Notes under the pieces: generated by a model
Told to the model about the DNA's origin: nothing
The model's database searches: none
What the model saw: the letters and a program-made list of their open reading frames with translations, nothing else
Assembly (NCBI GenBank): GCA_903839675.1
Contig: CAIMDB010000001.1
Coordinates: 1-64,000 of the forward strand
DNA length: 64,000 nucleotides
Direction of reading: 5' to 3'
Origin: an uncultured Sphingomonadales bacterium
GTDB taxonomy: Bacteria; Pseudomonadota; Alphaproteobacteria; Sphingomonadales; Sphingomonadaceae
In this document: piece after piece, positions 8,130-16,206 of the stretch
Position numbering within the stretch: position 1 is the stretch's first letter
Layout of the letters: every line of letters starts with the position of its first letter
Translations under genes and position numbers: made by a program

Positions 8130-8536
8130 CAGTCGTCCTTTATCCTGCCGCGCCCTTTTTTGACATCGCTGCGGATGGCCTTGCCCGTCAAGCGGCGTTC
8201 CTTGGCGGCGCGGGTGGGTTTGGTTTTGACGCGCCTGCGCGGGGCCTGATGCGCCTTCCAAACAAGTTCAGCCAAACGTTCGCGCGCATCCTGACGGTTT
8301 GCGTCCTGCGTGCGATATTGGCGCGCGGTGATGAGGATTTCCCCATCTGCGGTCCAGCGGCTGCCCGCCAGCACTTTCAGCCGGGCATAAACCGGCGGTG
8401 ACAGGCGCAGCGCATAGACATCCAGCCGAAGCTGAACCGCGGTGGCCACTTTGTTGACATTCTGCCCACCCGGCCCGGTCGCGGCGAGGAAACGTTCCTC
8501 CAGCGCGTCTTCCGGAAGCGGGGGATGGTCAGCCAT
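8129..8536 (-). CDS. arfB: alternative ribosome-rescue factor, peptidyl-tRNA hydrolase ArfB
   Basis: A 135-aa codon-independent release factor (YaeJ/ICT1 family) that hydrolyses peptidyl-tRNA on stalled ribosomes. The catalytic GGQ is at residues 23-25 within TGPGGQNVNK. A lysine/arginine-rich C-terminal tail (RRRVKTKPTRAAKERRLTGKAIRSD...KKGRGR) fits the tail that enters the empty mRNA channel. The ATG at 8536 overlaps the end of the upstream pseudouridine synthase gene by 8 nt. The stop overlaps the msrC start by 1 nt. Its length matches the family (about 135-140 aa). Confidence 0.95.
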   Translation of the reverse strand: MADHPPLPEDALEERFLAATGPGGQNVNKVATAVQLRLDVYALRLSPPVYARLKVLAGSRWTADGEILITARQYRTQDANRQDARERLAELVWKAHQAPRRRVKTKPTRAAKERRLTGKAIRSDVKKGRGRIKDD

Positions 8537-9221
8537 CGGTCGGCTCTGCATCGGCCTCGGTAAAGCCGACATAAAGGAAGGAGGGTGGCAGTGGCGCTGT
8601 GCCTTCAATGGTTTTTTTGCCGTCGCGTTCCAGCCGGAGCTTGCGGGCATGGAGCAGCATGGGCGCGCGGCCATTGCCGGTGCCGTAAACGGGGTCGCCC
8701 GCAATCGGGATGCCGATGCCGCTCGCCGCATGGACGCGCAACTGGTGGGTGCGGCCGGTTTCGGGCGAGAATTCGACCAGCGCCCGGCCATCCCGTACGA
8801 TCAAAACCCGCCAATGAGAGACAGCGCGTTTGCCCTTAGGATCAGGCACCATCCGCCAGCCTTCGGCCTCAGTGCTCGTTTTGCCCAGCGCCATGTCGAC
8901 CACGCCTTCGGGGGTTTCGGGCACGCCGTCGAGGATGGCGAGGTAGGTCTTCTTCACGGTGCCGGCTTCAAAAGCGGCGGCAAATTTCTTGTGCGCTTTT
9001 GGATTGCGGGCGAGCAACAGACAGCCCGACGTATCCCGGTCAAGCCGATGGACAGGCAGCGGCAGGCGCGCAAACCCAAAGGTCAGCATCTTCAGGTGGC
9101 TCTCCACGCTGACCGCTTTGTCGCGTGGCGTATCCACAGGAAGCCCGGCAGGCTTGTCGATAATGATGGCCTCGCCATCAAGGAAAAGAACGCGATCACT
9201 CAGTAACATGCCGTGGGCCAT
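8529..9221 (-). CDS. RNA pseudouridine synthase, RluA family
   Basis: A 230-aa catalytic domain without an S4 domain. Motif I (IIIDKPAGLPVD) and motif II HRLDRDTSG with catalytic Asp61 are clear, as are the later LVEFSPETGRTHQLRVHAA and GIPIAGDPVYG blocks. It isomerises uridine to pseudouridine in rRNA or tRNA; the target position cannot be told from sequence. It heads the run with arfB and msrC, overlapping arfB by 8 nt. The short N-terminus is usual for the compact RluA subgroup. Confidence 0.93.
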   Translation of the reverse strand: MAHGMLLSDRVLFLDGEAIIIDKPAGLPVDTPRDKAVSVESHLKMLTFGFARLPLPVHRLDRDTSGCLLLARNPKAHKKFAAAFEAGTVKKTYLAILDGVPETPEGVVDMALGKTSTEAEGWRMVPDPKGKRAVSHWRVLIVRDGRALVEFSPETGRTHQLRVHAASGIGIPIAGDPVYGTGNGRAPMLLHARKLRLERDGKKTIEGTAPLPPSFLYVGFTEADAEPTDG

Positions 9222-9257
9222 GCCACGCGCACCGGGCGGCGTCCACCTTAGTGGTGT

Positions 9258-9452
9258 TTACTTGTCCTTGCTGCGGTTCCGGTTGGCGTAGATGAGCGCG
9301 CCGAGGATGGCGGCAGAGCCGATGCCGATGCCGGCCGCGGCCTTCCAGTTGATCGGGTTCTTTTCGCCTTCGGCCCCTTCCTTGCGGGCGCGGGCGCGCT
9401 TCACTTCGCGAATGGCTTCGTTGTCCTCGGGCTTGACTTCATTGTCAGACAT
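9258..9452 (-). CDS. small single-pass membrane protein
   Basis: A 64-aa protein with a charged, acidic-then-basic N-terminus (MSDNEVKPEDNEAIREVKRARARKEG) and one membrane helix (about 40-58: AAAGIGIGSAAILGALIYA), followed by a basic tail (NRNRSKDK). It lies 36 nt upstream of the pseudouridine synthase on the same strand, so it may be the first gene of that operon. Coding quality is good. No function is recognised. The glycine-rich helix could favour oligomerisation, but that is speculation. Confidence 0.7.
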   Translation of the reverse strand: MSDNEVKPEDNEAIREVKRARARKEGAEGEKNPINWKAAAGIGIGSAAILGALIYANRNRSKDK

Positions 9453-9793
9453 GGCGTGTCCGTATCATCCTCAATTGGCGTTGGGTATCATGTGAGTCTC
9501 CAAGCCCCTGACGTCAACGGTAAATCAAAAAAATCATGACACTTTTATGTAACGTGGCTTGGTGTTCGCGCGCCATGATGCACAGTGACGGGAGAGAGGA
9601 CGGGGAGGGAAATGGTTGAGATTATCCTGGGCGGTGGCACATAAAGAAAGGGACGACAGTCCCCCGTCGCCCCCTTCAGGTTACATTGCGATGACTACGG
9701 TAGGTGCAATGCAAGAAGAGGCTGCCTGCCAATCCCGCGCCCTGCAACCCCGGGTCACGACGAACCGTTGCCGCAAAGGTCTAAGCCGTTGAT
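9453..9793. other. 341-bp intergenic region
   Basis: No convincing gene. It holds the upstream region of the 64-aa membrane protein (AT-richer around 9520-9550, a plausible promoter) and, on the other side, a terminator-like hairpin at 9650-9673 for the DUF3604 gene. Confidence 0.5.
9650..9673 (-). terminator. probable intrinsic terminator of the DUF3604 gene
   Basis: Read on the minus strand, a GC stem (GGGGCGAC pairing with GTCGTCCC, one mismatch) is followed by CCTTTCTTTAT. It lies about 120 nt downstream of the stop at 9794. Confidence 0.5.
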
Positions 9794-11701
9794 TTATGCC
9801 TTGGGTGTATACCAAATCGGCGACGTATAGGCGCGTTCCTGATCCTTCAGGCGGGCGCCTGCCGGGATCTTCGCCCCATAACGCAACGCATCAAACACCG
9901 GCCAGCGTGGCGTCGGGATTTCCATGACGCGCAGATAATAGAAGCTGCGGATCTTGGGGTCGAATTCCGGATCGGACCAAAGCGTGCGCAGTTCTGCCGC
10001 GCCGATCGTGTTTTTATAGGTGGCCGTCTTCAGATCGACGGTGTCGCCAACCGGGGGCAGCTTGCCGCCAATGGGCTTGCGCTTTGCCGCATCGCTCCAG
10101 ACGACGTTGAAGATCTTTTCGTGCATCTTGCCTGACGCATCAACCCAGCCCTTGACCATCTGGACGCGGTCCAGATTGGCACCCATTGGGTCCTTCAGTG
10201 CAGAAATCAGGAACTTCGGCGCGCCTTTGCCGCCCTTGAGATCGCCGCCCATGGGGACGCCGCGAGAATAGCCCGCCTTGACCCAATTGGCTTTCCAGTC
10301 GGCATCGGTAAAGTCCCAGCCGCCAAAGATGCGCACGACCATGCGGGGGCCCGTTGTCGCATAGACTTCACGCTTGGCCATGGCGTCGAAGATCGCGCCG
10401 CGCGTATTGGCCTTCGCCCAGACCGCCGCATAGCCGCCTGCCAGATACTGCCAGCCGAAACGCCCTGCATTTGGACCCAGATTTTGCGCCTGAGACGGGC
10501 GCGCTTTGCTCGGTTCGCCGCCGGAATGTTTGCCGAAGAAATTGTCCTCATCGCCGGTCGCAAGTGCTGTGTGGCTGTCGGTCGATCCGATCATGCCGAG
10601 CTTATAGGGGTTCACACCTGTCTTCTGTTCGATGGCAAGGCCGCGCTTCAATGCTTCACGGACATATTCCCCCGCGAACATGTCGGGGGTCTTCTTGCCC
10701 TCCATCGTCAAATTGCCCAGTTCCCAACCGGCATCGCCGAAATCGGCAAATTCGTCATTGGGGGACAGGAAGGGATGCGATTCACTGTCGCCCTTGATCT
10801 GTGTCGCTTCAACAATCGGCTCACGCGCGGCACGCCGGCGCGCATAAGCGGCCGTCATCGGCCCGCCACCGGGGCCGGTCATCTGGAACATCAGGCCATT
10901 GGAGACATTTGAATTGTGCGGGATGGCGAGGATCTTGCCGCCCGTCTTCTTCTCATAGCCATCCATATAATCCCACAACTGGTCCGGCGATGTGCCGATG
11001 AGCGAGGAATAGGGCTGAACCTGATCGGCCTTGTCCTTGCCGTCGCGCATGATGACGACGCGGTGCAGGTTATCGCCCTGCCGCATCAGCGTATATTCAA
11101 AGCCGTTAAAGGCGGAGAATTTGCCCGGCGTGTTGTAGCGTTCGGTGATCTTGGTGTTGTCATGCCAAACGCCTGTCTCGCGCTCCAGCTGGTTCTTGGG
11201 GTCGAGCATCTCTGGCGGCAGCGTCCGCTTGGAGAAGCGGTCGATGAGCTCCATCGCGACGGCCATCGACTCCTTGGGGCCCTTGTTCAGCTCGTCATGC
11301 CAGCGCTGGAGAAGCGGATCGCGCAGCAGGAAGCGCGGCGCATCGTGGATCGCCTTCAATGCGGCAAGCCCGTCCGAATGGTCGGCGATGACAAGGAAGT
11401 CGAGCGGCCGGGCGAGCTTAGCCTTCAGGCCTGTGGTCGAGGTGACTTCTTCGCCCATGGCAAAGCGCAGTGCGTCTTCCGGTCCCAAACGCACGCCGAG
11501 GCCAAACGCGTCGGAGGAGTTGGAGGTGTGAAGATGGGTGTCGCCGAAATAGACCTGTTCCGGATATTCGGCTTCCTTGATCTCAGCATCGGTCTTCTTG
11601 CCCGAGATCAGGTCCCTTGCCTTCTCGCAGGAGGACAGCGACAGACCCAGTGAAAGACCCAGCGCAACGACCGCTGCTTTTGACATCCAACGCGATTTCA
11701 T
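9794..11701 (-). CDS. DUF3604 lipoprotein (PHP-like metal-binding fold)
   Basis: A 635-aa exported protein. The signal peptide ends in LSSC with Cys25, a good lipobox. The mature protein begins with YPEQVYFGDTHLHTSNSSDAF, the DUF3604 signature with a HxH metal-ligand pair. It continues with DFLVIADHSDGL, FNGFEYTL, AIPHNSNVSNG, IGSTDSHTALATG and PRMVVRIFGGWDF, all family motifs resembling the PHP phosphoesterase fold. The ATG at 11701 has GGGGAG upstream; the frame could also start at 11743. Probably periplasmic or outer-membrane-anchored. The substrate is unknown, and some homologues lie near aromatic or steroid catabolism genes. It is divergent from the HAD gene. Confidence 0.9.
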   Translation of the reverse strand: MKSRWMSKAAVVALGLSLGLSLSSCEKARDLISGKKTDAEIKEAEYPEQVYFGDTHLHTSNSSDAFGLGVRLGPEDALRFAMGEEVTSTTGLKAKLARPLDFLVIADHSDGLAALKAIHDAPRFLLRDPLLQRWHDELNKGPKESMAVAMELIDRFSKRTLPPEMLDPKNQLERETGVWHDNTKITERYNTPGKFSAFNGFEYTLMRQGDNLHRVVIMRDGKDKADQVQPYSSLIGTSPDQLWDYMDGYEKKTGGKILAIPHNSNVSNGLMFQMTGPGGGPMTAAYARRRAAREPIVEATQIKGDSESHPFLSPNDEFADFGDAGWELGNLTMEGKKTPDMFAGEYVREALKRGLAIEQKTGVNPYKLGMIGSTDSHTALATGDEDNFFGKHSGGEPSKARPSQAQNLGPNAGRFGWQYLAGGYAAVWAKANTRGAIFDAMAKREVYATTGPRMVVRIFGGWDFTDADWKANWVKAGYSRGVPMGGDLKGGKGAPKFLISALKDPMGANLDRVQMVKGWVDASGKMHEKIFNVVWSDAAKRKPIGGKLPPVGDTVDLKTATYKNTIGAAELRTLWSDPEFDPKIRSFYYLRVMEIPTPRWPVFDALRYGAKIPAGARLKDQERAYTSPIWYTPKA

Positions 11702-11789
11702 CGCCGCTCTCCCCTTATTCTCTTTGGCGGTTTCAATCAGCAATCAGAGGTGTTTGCAAGGGGGCACGCCTTTGCGTAAGCGCATCAAC

Positions 11790-12437
11790 ATGAGCCAATT
11801 AGAAGCAGTCATCTGGGATTTCGGCGGTGTCGTAACGTCATCGCCGTTTGAAGCCTTTAACCGATATGAGGCAGATCGCGGTTTTCCGCGCGACACCATC
11901 CGCCGGATCAACGCGGCAGACCCCGATTCGAACGCCTGGGCGCTGTTTGAGCGCGCGGAAATTGACGCGGTGACCTTCGATACGATGTTTGCGGAAGAAG
12001 CCGCGCGCATCGGGCATGACATCCGCGGCAACGACGTTCTGGCGCTTCTGTCCGGAGATATCCGCCCGCGCATGGTGGCCGCCCTCGATACGATCAAAGC
12101 GGCGGGCCATAAGGTTGGCTGCATCACCAACAATGTCCCCGCCGGTAAGGGTGCGGGCATGTCCACATCCGAGAAAAAGGCTGCCGCCGTCGCTGACGTG
12201 ATGACGCGGTTTGACCATATCATTGAAAGCTCAAAGGCTGGCATCCGTAAGCCGGACCCGCGTATCTATACGATGATGTGTGAGGCCCTGTCGGTCGCGC
12301 CGGAGCGGTGCATCTACCTTGATGATCTGGGCATCAACTGCAAACCCGCCGCCGCCCTTGGCATGCGCGCCATCAAGGTGACGGGCGAGGATCAGGCGCT
12401 GGCGGATCTCTCTGCGATGACAGGGCTGACGCTCTGA
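11790..12437 (+). CDS. HAD-IA family hydrolase
   Basis: A 215-aa haloacid-dehalogenase-type phosphatase. Motif I is WDFGGVV with nucleophile Asp10. The second acidic position is replaced by Gly, as in the YihX / epoxide-hydrolase-N-domain subgroup. Motif II is ITNN (about residues 112-115), motif III Lys is in SSKAGIRKPDPRIY, and motif IV is CIYLDDLGINCKPA. A helical cap lies at about 15-85. The substrate is likely a small phosphorylated metabolite. The ATG at 11790 lacks a strong ribosome binding site; no better start is visible. It is divergent from the DUF3604 gene and convergent with the TonB receptor. Confidence 0.9.
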   Translation: MSQLEAVIWDFGGVVTSSPFEAFNRYEADRGFPRDTIRRINAADPDSNAWALFERAEIDAVTFDTMFAEEAARIGHDIRGNDVLALLSGDIRPRMVAALDTIKAAGHKVGCITNNVPAGKGAGMSTSEKKAAAVADVMTRFDHIIESSKAGIRKPDPRIYTMMCEALSVAPERCIYLDDLGINCKPAAALGMRAIKVTGEDQALADLSAMTGLTL

Positions 12438-12465
12438 GCCACGCGTTCTGAACATCCAAGAAAAA

Positions 12466-12491
12466 GGCCCGCCGGATCTCTCCGACGGGCC
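12466..12491 (-). terminator. intrinsic terminator between HAD and TonB genes
   Basis: GGCCCGCCGG at 12466-12475 pairs with CCGACGGGCC at 12482-12491. On the minus strand it is followed by TTTTTCTT, so it terminates the TonB receptor transcript. It may also act weakly for the HAD gene. Confidence 0.75.
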
Positions 12492-12514
12492 TCCTTCTGC
12501 CTATCCTGTAGCGA

Positions 12515-14839
12515 TTAGAAGCGGATGCCCGCTTCCACGCCCCACATGCGGGGTTCGTTCACAAAGCCTGTGAGGTTGTTGAAGTCGATGCCGCCGACCG
12601 CCGACGTGTCGTTGGTGAGGTTGCGGACGAAACCGGCCACATCGAATTTGTCGGTCTTATAGCCAAGGCGCAGACCGCCTTCGACAAGCTTACGATCCTG
12701 AAACTCAACTGAGTCATAGAGGAAGAAGTTGATCTTCGACCGGTAAGCCCAATCGGTATAGGCGTAGACTTCACCCGCGCCGACCGGGATGCTGTAGCGC
12801 GCCGTGAGGTTGGCAATCCAGCGTGGGCTTTGCGGCAGGCTGTTGCCGTTGATGTTGACGATCGCCGCCGAGAAGGGGGCTGCAGCGACAACAACCGGGT
12901 CGAGCACGGTGCAGTTCGACACGTTGGGGAAGGTATCCAAACGCGTCGCGCCACAGGCCGCAGTCGTCAGGCCCGCATCCTTGATTTCGGTGTGGTTGTA
13001 GCTGAGGCCCGCTGTCAGCAGCAGCTGCGGGACTGGCTTGAACTCGGCATCCAGTTCAAAGCCATAGCCCTGCACCTTGTTGGCGTTGATCAGACGGTTG
13101 GCGTTCACGCCGCCGCCCACAGCCGTCAGCTGTGCGTTCTTCAGATCATAGTAGAAGCCATTGAGGTTGATGCGGCCCTTGCCGTCAAGCACATCGGCCT
13201 TCACGCCGGCTTCGTACGAATAGTTGGTTTCCGAAGCGCCAACCGTGACGCCCGATTCCAGCGGCGTGGCCGTGGCGGGCGGGAAGAGGATGCGGCCCTG
13301 GATGCTCGGCGCGCGATAGCCCTTGGCCACGCGGGCATAGACGTTGGTCGCATCGCTCAGGTCGTACTTGGCGGTCACGTCCCACGTGATGTTGTCGTCA
13401 GACACGTTGCGCGACACAGTGCCGAGCGGGTTCTGCAGGAAGTTGGGGAACTGCGTGTCCTTTGACCGCACGGCGGTGAAGTCGCGCTTGTCATTGTTGT
13501 ACCGCGCACCACCGGTCAGGCTGAACGCGTCGGTGACCTTGTAGGTGACCGAGCCGAACACGCCGTAAGCCTTGCTCTTCTGGCGCTGGCTAACGACGAT
13601 GTTGACGCCGCCTGTCGCGTTGTTGGGATCACCCAGCGTCGAATAGTTATCGCTGACGATGGAGAGCTTTTCGCGGAAGTAGAAGACGCCGCCCTGATAG
13701 CTCAGTGCCCCATCGCCATTGCTCTGCACGCGCAGTTCCTGTGTGAACTGGTTGAGCGTCGGCACGCTGTCGCGCGTTTCGGCGGTGAAGGGGATTTCAC
13801 CCGGACCATAGAGCCCAGCGGGCAGGAAGTTGGCGCCAAAGCCGCCATCGACGTCGCCAACTGAGGTGGCATCGCCTTTCCACAGGCTGGTGACGGAGAC
13901 GAGTGTGACAGGGCCGGTATCCCACGTCATGCGCGCGGCGGCGTTCTGCGTGTCGAGCTTCTGCTCATATTGGCCGTCCGCAGATACGCGATAGCGGTTG
14001 AAGTTGGCGTTGAGGCCTTCCTGACCGCGCGTGAAGATGTTGGCGCGGAACAGGCGCGGCGTGCCGATAAGGTCGCGGATCTGGCCGGTCAGCAGGATGT
14101 TGAAGTCTTCGCTGGCTTCGACATTGACCTGCAGGCGCGCGGCATATTCGCGGTAGCCTTCAAACGCATTGGGCGTGGTGCCCGACGGCAGGACGTTGTC
14201 CACATAGTCGTCCTGACGCTGGTACATGCCGGACAGGCGGATGGAGACGCCGCTGCCAAGGATGCCGCCCACGGCGCCTTGTGCGTTCACATTGTTGAAG
14301 CGGCCATAAGAGACGCGGCCATAGCCATTGGTGGCTTCACCCGGCTTCACGCTGTCAAACTTGACGATCCCGGCCGGCGTGTTGCGGCCGAACAGCGTGC
14401 CCTGCGGGCCGCGCAGCACTTCCACCCGGTCCAGATCGAAGATCGGAAAGCCCTTGAGGATCGGGTTTTCCAGAACGACATCGTCATACACAAGGCTGAC
14501 AGGCTGCGAGGCGTTGAAATCAAAATCGGTATTGCCAAGGCCGCGAATGTAGAAGCGCGGGAAGGTGCGCCCGAAGGAGCTTTCCACCATCAGGCTGGGC
14601 ACGCGCGCTGAAAGCGAACGGATGTCCGCGCCCGCCGCCGTCACAGCGTCGAGCTTATCGCCGGACAGAGCGGTGATGGAAATCGGCACGTCCTGAAGAT
14701 TTTCGCTCCGGCGCTGTGCGGTGACGACAATATCCCCCAGCCCTTCATCGGCAGGGGCCTCTTGCGCCTGGGCAAAGGCAGGCAGGGCGGCACTGGCAAG
14801 CAGCGCAATAGCAAATCGGTTCGCGGACAGGCGAGACAT
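12515..14839 (-). CDS. TonB-dependent outer-membrane receptor
   Basis: A 774-aa receptor. The signal peptide ends at about residue 25 (AQA-QEAP), the TonB box DIVVTA is at 36-41, the plug domain runs to about 160 (VPISITALSGDKL, SFGRTFPRFYIRGLG, VEVLRGPQGTLFGRNTPAG), and a 22-strand barrel ends in the outer-membrane signature ...GVEAGIRF with terminal Phe. The ribosome binding site GGAG lies just before ATG 14839. It faces pnuC and a NadR-type kinase across a short divergent region. By context I infer it imports nicotinamide riboside or a related pyridine nucleoside. The sequence alone would allow other ligands such as siderophores or carbohydrates. Confidence 0.93.
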   Translation of the reverse strand: MSRLSANRFAIALLASAALPAFAQAQEAPADEGLGDIVVTAQRRSENLQDVPISITALSGDKLDAVTAAGADIRSLSARVPSLMVESSFGRTFPRFYIRGLGNTDFDFNASQPVSLVYDDVVLENPILKGFPIFDLDRVEVLRGPQGTLFGRNTPAGIVKFDSVKPGEATNGYGRVSYGRFNNVNAQGAVGGILGSGVSIRLSGMYQRQDDYVDNVLPSGTTPNAFEGYREYAARLQVNVEASEDFNILLTGQIRDLIGTPRLFRANIFTRGQEGLNANFNRYRVSADGQYEQKLDTQNAAARMTWDTGPVTLVSVTSLWKGDATSVGDVDGGFGANFLPAGLYGPGEIPFTAETRDSVPTLNQFTQELRVQSNGDGALSYQGGVFYFREKLSIVSDNYSTLGDPNNATGGVNIVVSQRQKSKAYGVFGSVTYKVTDAFSLTGGARYNNDKRDFTAVRSKDTQFPNFLQNPLGTVSRNVSDDNITWDVTAKYDLSDATNVYARVAKGYRAPSIQGRILFPPATATPLESGVTVGASETNYSYEAGVKADVLDGKGRINLNGFYYDLKNAQLTAVGGGVNANRLINANKVQGYGFELDAEFKPVPQLLLTAGLSYNHTEIKDAGLTTAACGATRLDTFPNVSNCTVLDPVVVAAAPFSAAIVNINGNSLPQSPRWIANLTARYSIPVGAGEVYAYTDWAYRSKINFFLYDSVEFQDRKLVEGGLRLGYKTDKFDVAGFVRNLTNDTSAVGGIDFNNLTGFVNEPRMWGVEAGIRF

Positions 14840-14938
14840 GGGAGGCTCCGGTTTTGTTATGTGATGACAAACGCGTGACGCCTGCGGCCCGCCCGGTCAA
14901 CCGCTCTGCCGCGCGGCGCGGCGCTTTGCGCGTGCTAT

Positions 14939-14959
14939 GTTGCGAAAATGTGACGCAAC
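14939..14959. promoter_or_regulatory. inverted repeat upstream of pnuC
   Basis: GTTGCG (14939-14944) and CGCAAC (14954-14959) flank 9 nt, 15 nt before the pnuC GTG. It could be an operator for NAD-precursor control or a chance repeat. Confidence 0.3.
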
Positions 14960-14974
14960 GCTAAGTCGGGCCCC

Positions 14975-15556
14975 GTGTCCTACCTAGAAGCCCTTGCCGC
15001 GCTGTTCGGCCTTGCCAATATCCTGCTGATCGTGCGGCGCAGCGTGTGGAACTTCCCCGCAGCCCTCATCATGGTCACCCTCACCGGTGTCGTCCTGTGG
15101 GAGGCGAAGCTCTATTCCGATGCCGGGCTTCAGGTCTTTTTCTTCATTGTCAATATCCTCGGCTGGGTGCTGTGGGCGCGCAACCGGGGTGCGGCAGGCG
15201 AGATCATGGTCGACCGGCTCGGCGCGGTCGGGCAGGTCGTCTGGATCGCGCTGGCGATGGCCGCCACTTATGGCTGGGGCCTGTTCATGGCGCTCAATAC
15301 CGATGCGACCAACCCCTGGTGGGATGCGAGCGTCGCCATGCTGAGCATCGCTGCACAAATCCTCATGACGCGGCGCTACATCAACAACTGGCACTGGTGG
15401 ATTGTCGTCAACATCCTCTCCATTGGCCTCTATTGGCACAAGCAGCTCTACGTGTTCACCGGCCTCTATGTGATCTTCCTCGGCATGGCGGTCTGGGGCC
15501 TGATCGAATGGCGACGCGCCGAGGCGCGCCAGCGCGCCCAATCCGCATCCGCATGA
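14975..15556 (+). CDS. pnuC: nicotinamide riboside transporter PnuC
   Basis: A 193-aa inner-membrane protein with seven hydrophobic segments. Family signatures are the early WNFPAAL, the GLQVFFFIVNILGWVLWARN block, and the C-terminal NNWHWWIVVNILSIGLYWHKQLYVFTGLY region, whose Trp/Asn residues line the substrate site in characterised PnuC. The start is GTG at 14975; an ATG alternative is absent in a sensible position. It is followed 10 nt later by the NadR-type kinase, so uptake and phosphorylation trapping are encoded together. It is divergent from the TonB receptor. Confidence 0.95.
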   Translation: MSYLEALAALFGLANILLIVRRSVWNFPAALIMVTLTGVVLWEAKLYSDAGLQVFFFIVNILGWVLWARNRGAAGEIMVDRLGAVGQVVWIALAMAATYGWGLFMALNTDATNPWWDASVAMLSIAAQILMTRRYINNWHWWIVVNILSIGLYWHKQLYVFTGLYVIFLGMAVWGLIEWRRAEARQRAQSASA

Positions 15557-15566
15557 CCTTCACCGC

Positions 15567-16112
15567 ATGACCGTCCGCACCATCTGCCTCCACGGCCCGG
15601 AAAGCACGGGCAAGACGGTGCTTGCCGCCGCTTTGTCGCAGCATCTCTCCGACGCGGCGGGCGCGGTGGAGGTTGTCGGCGAATTTGGGCGGGAATGGTG
15701 TGAGGCCAATGGCAGCTACACCAGCATGGCGGATCTGGTGATGATCGCGGCCGAACAGGAACGCCGCATCACCGCCGCCATCGCGCGGGCAGAGGCGGCC
15801 GGGCGAAGCTGGGTGATCTGTGATACCGATGCCGTGATGACCGCCGTCTGGGCAGAAATGCTGCACGGCGGGCAAGACCCCGCCTTTGCGCAGCTGACGC
15901 ACACAGCAGCGCTTTACCTCGTCCCCGATATTGATCTGCCCTGGGTGGAAGATGGCATCCGCTATTTCGGGCAAGCCGACATCCGCCGGGCGTTTATGGA
16001 GAGGGCGCTGGCCGAACTCGACCGCCGCGGCCTGCCCTATGCCATGGTGCGCGGGCAGGGAGAGGCGCGGGTGCAAAGTGCACTGGCGGCGGTGCGGGGG
16101 AGGGTGGGGTAG
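15567..16112 (+). CDS. nadR: NadR-type ribosylnicotinamide kinase (AAA ATPase)
   Basis: A 181-aa P-loop kinase corresponding to the C-terminal ribosylnicotinamide kinase domain of NadR (EC 2.7.1.22). The Walker A GPESTGKT is at residues 10-17, followed by EVVGEFGREW, the CDTDAVMT Asp-containing motif, and the lid region WVEDGIRYFGQADIRRAF. The N-terminal adenylyltransferase and HTH domains of full-length NadR are missing, so it is neither the NMN adenylyltransferase nor a repressor. It acts with PnuC by phosphorylating imported nicotinamide riboside to NMN. Confidence 0.85.
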   Translation: MTVRTICLHGPESTGKTVLAAALSQHLSDAAGAVEVVGEFGREWCEANGSYTSMADLVMIAAEQERRITAAIARAEAAGRSWVICDTDAVMTAVWAEMLHGGQDPAFAQLTHTAALYLVPDIDLPWVEDGIRYFGQADIRRAFMERALAELDRRGLPYAMVRGQGEARVQSALAAVRGRVG

Positions 16113-16169
16113 GGATATCCAAAGCCTGTGGATTGATTCACTTTTTGTTCTTGTGTGCTGGGAGCATTG

Positions 16170-16184
16170 TTGTCAGAATGACAA
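16170..16184. promoter_or_regulatory. perfect palindrome upstream of the methyltransferase gene
   Basis: TTGTCA-GAA-TGACAA lies 22 nt before the start codon and overlaps a weak sigma70-like promoter (TTGTGT at 16151, CAGAAT at 16174, spacer 17). It is a good candidate operator for the HTH domain at the N-terminus of the methyltransferase. Confidence 0.5.
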
Positions 16185-16206
16185 AAATTGACCCAGCGGA
16201 GGCTTC

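Noticed and set aside
10916-11653. A 245-codon plus-strand frame inside the DUF3604 gene
   Set aside because: Antisense to a gene with clear family motifs; no start signal.
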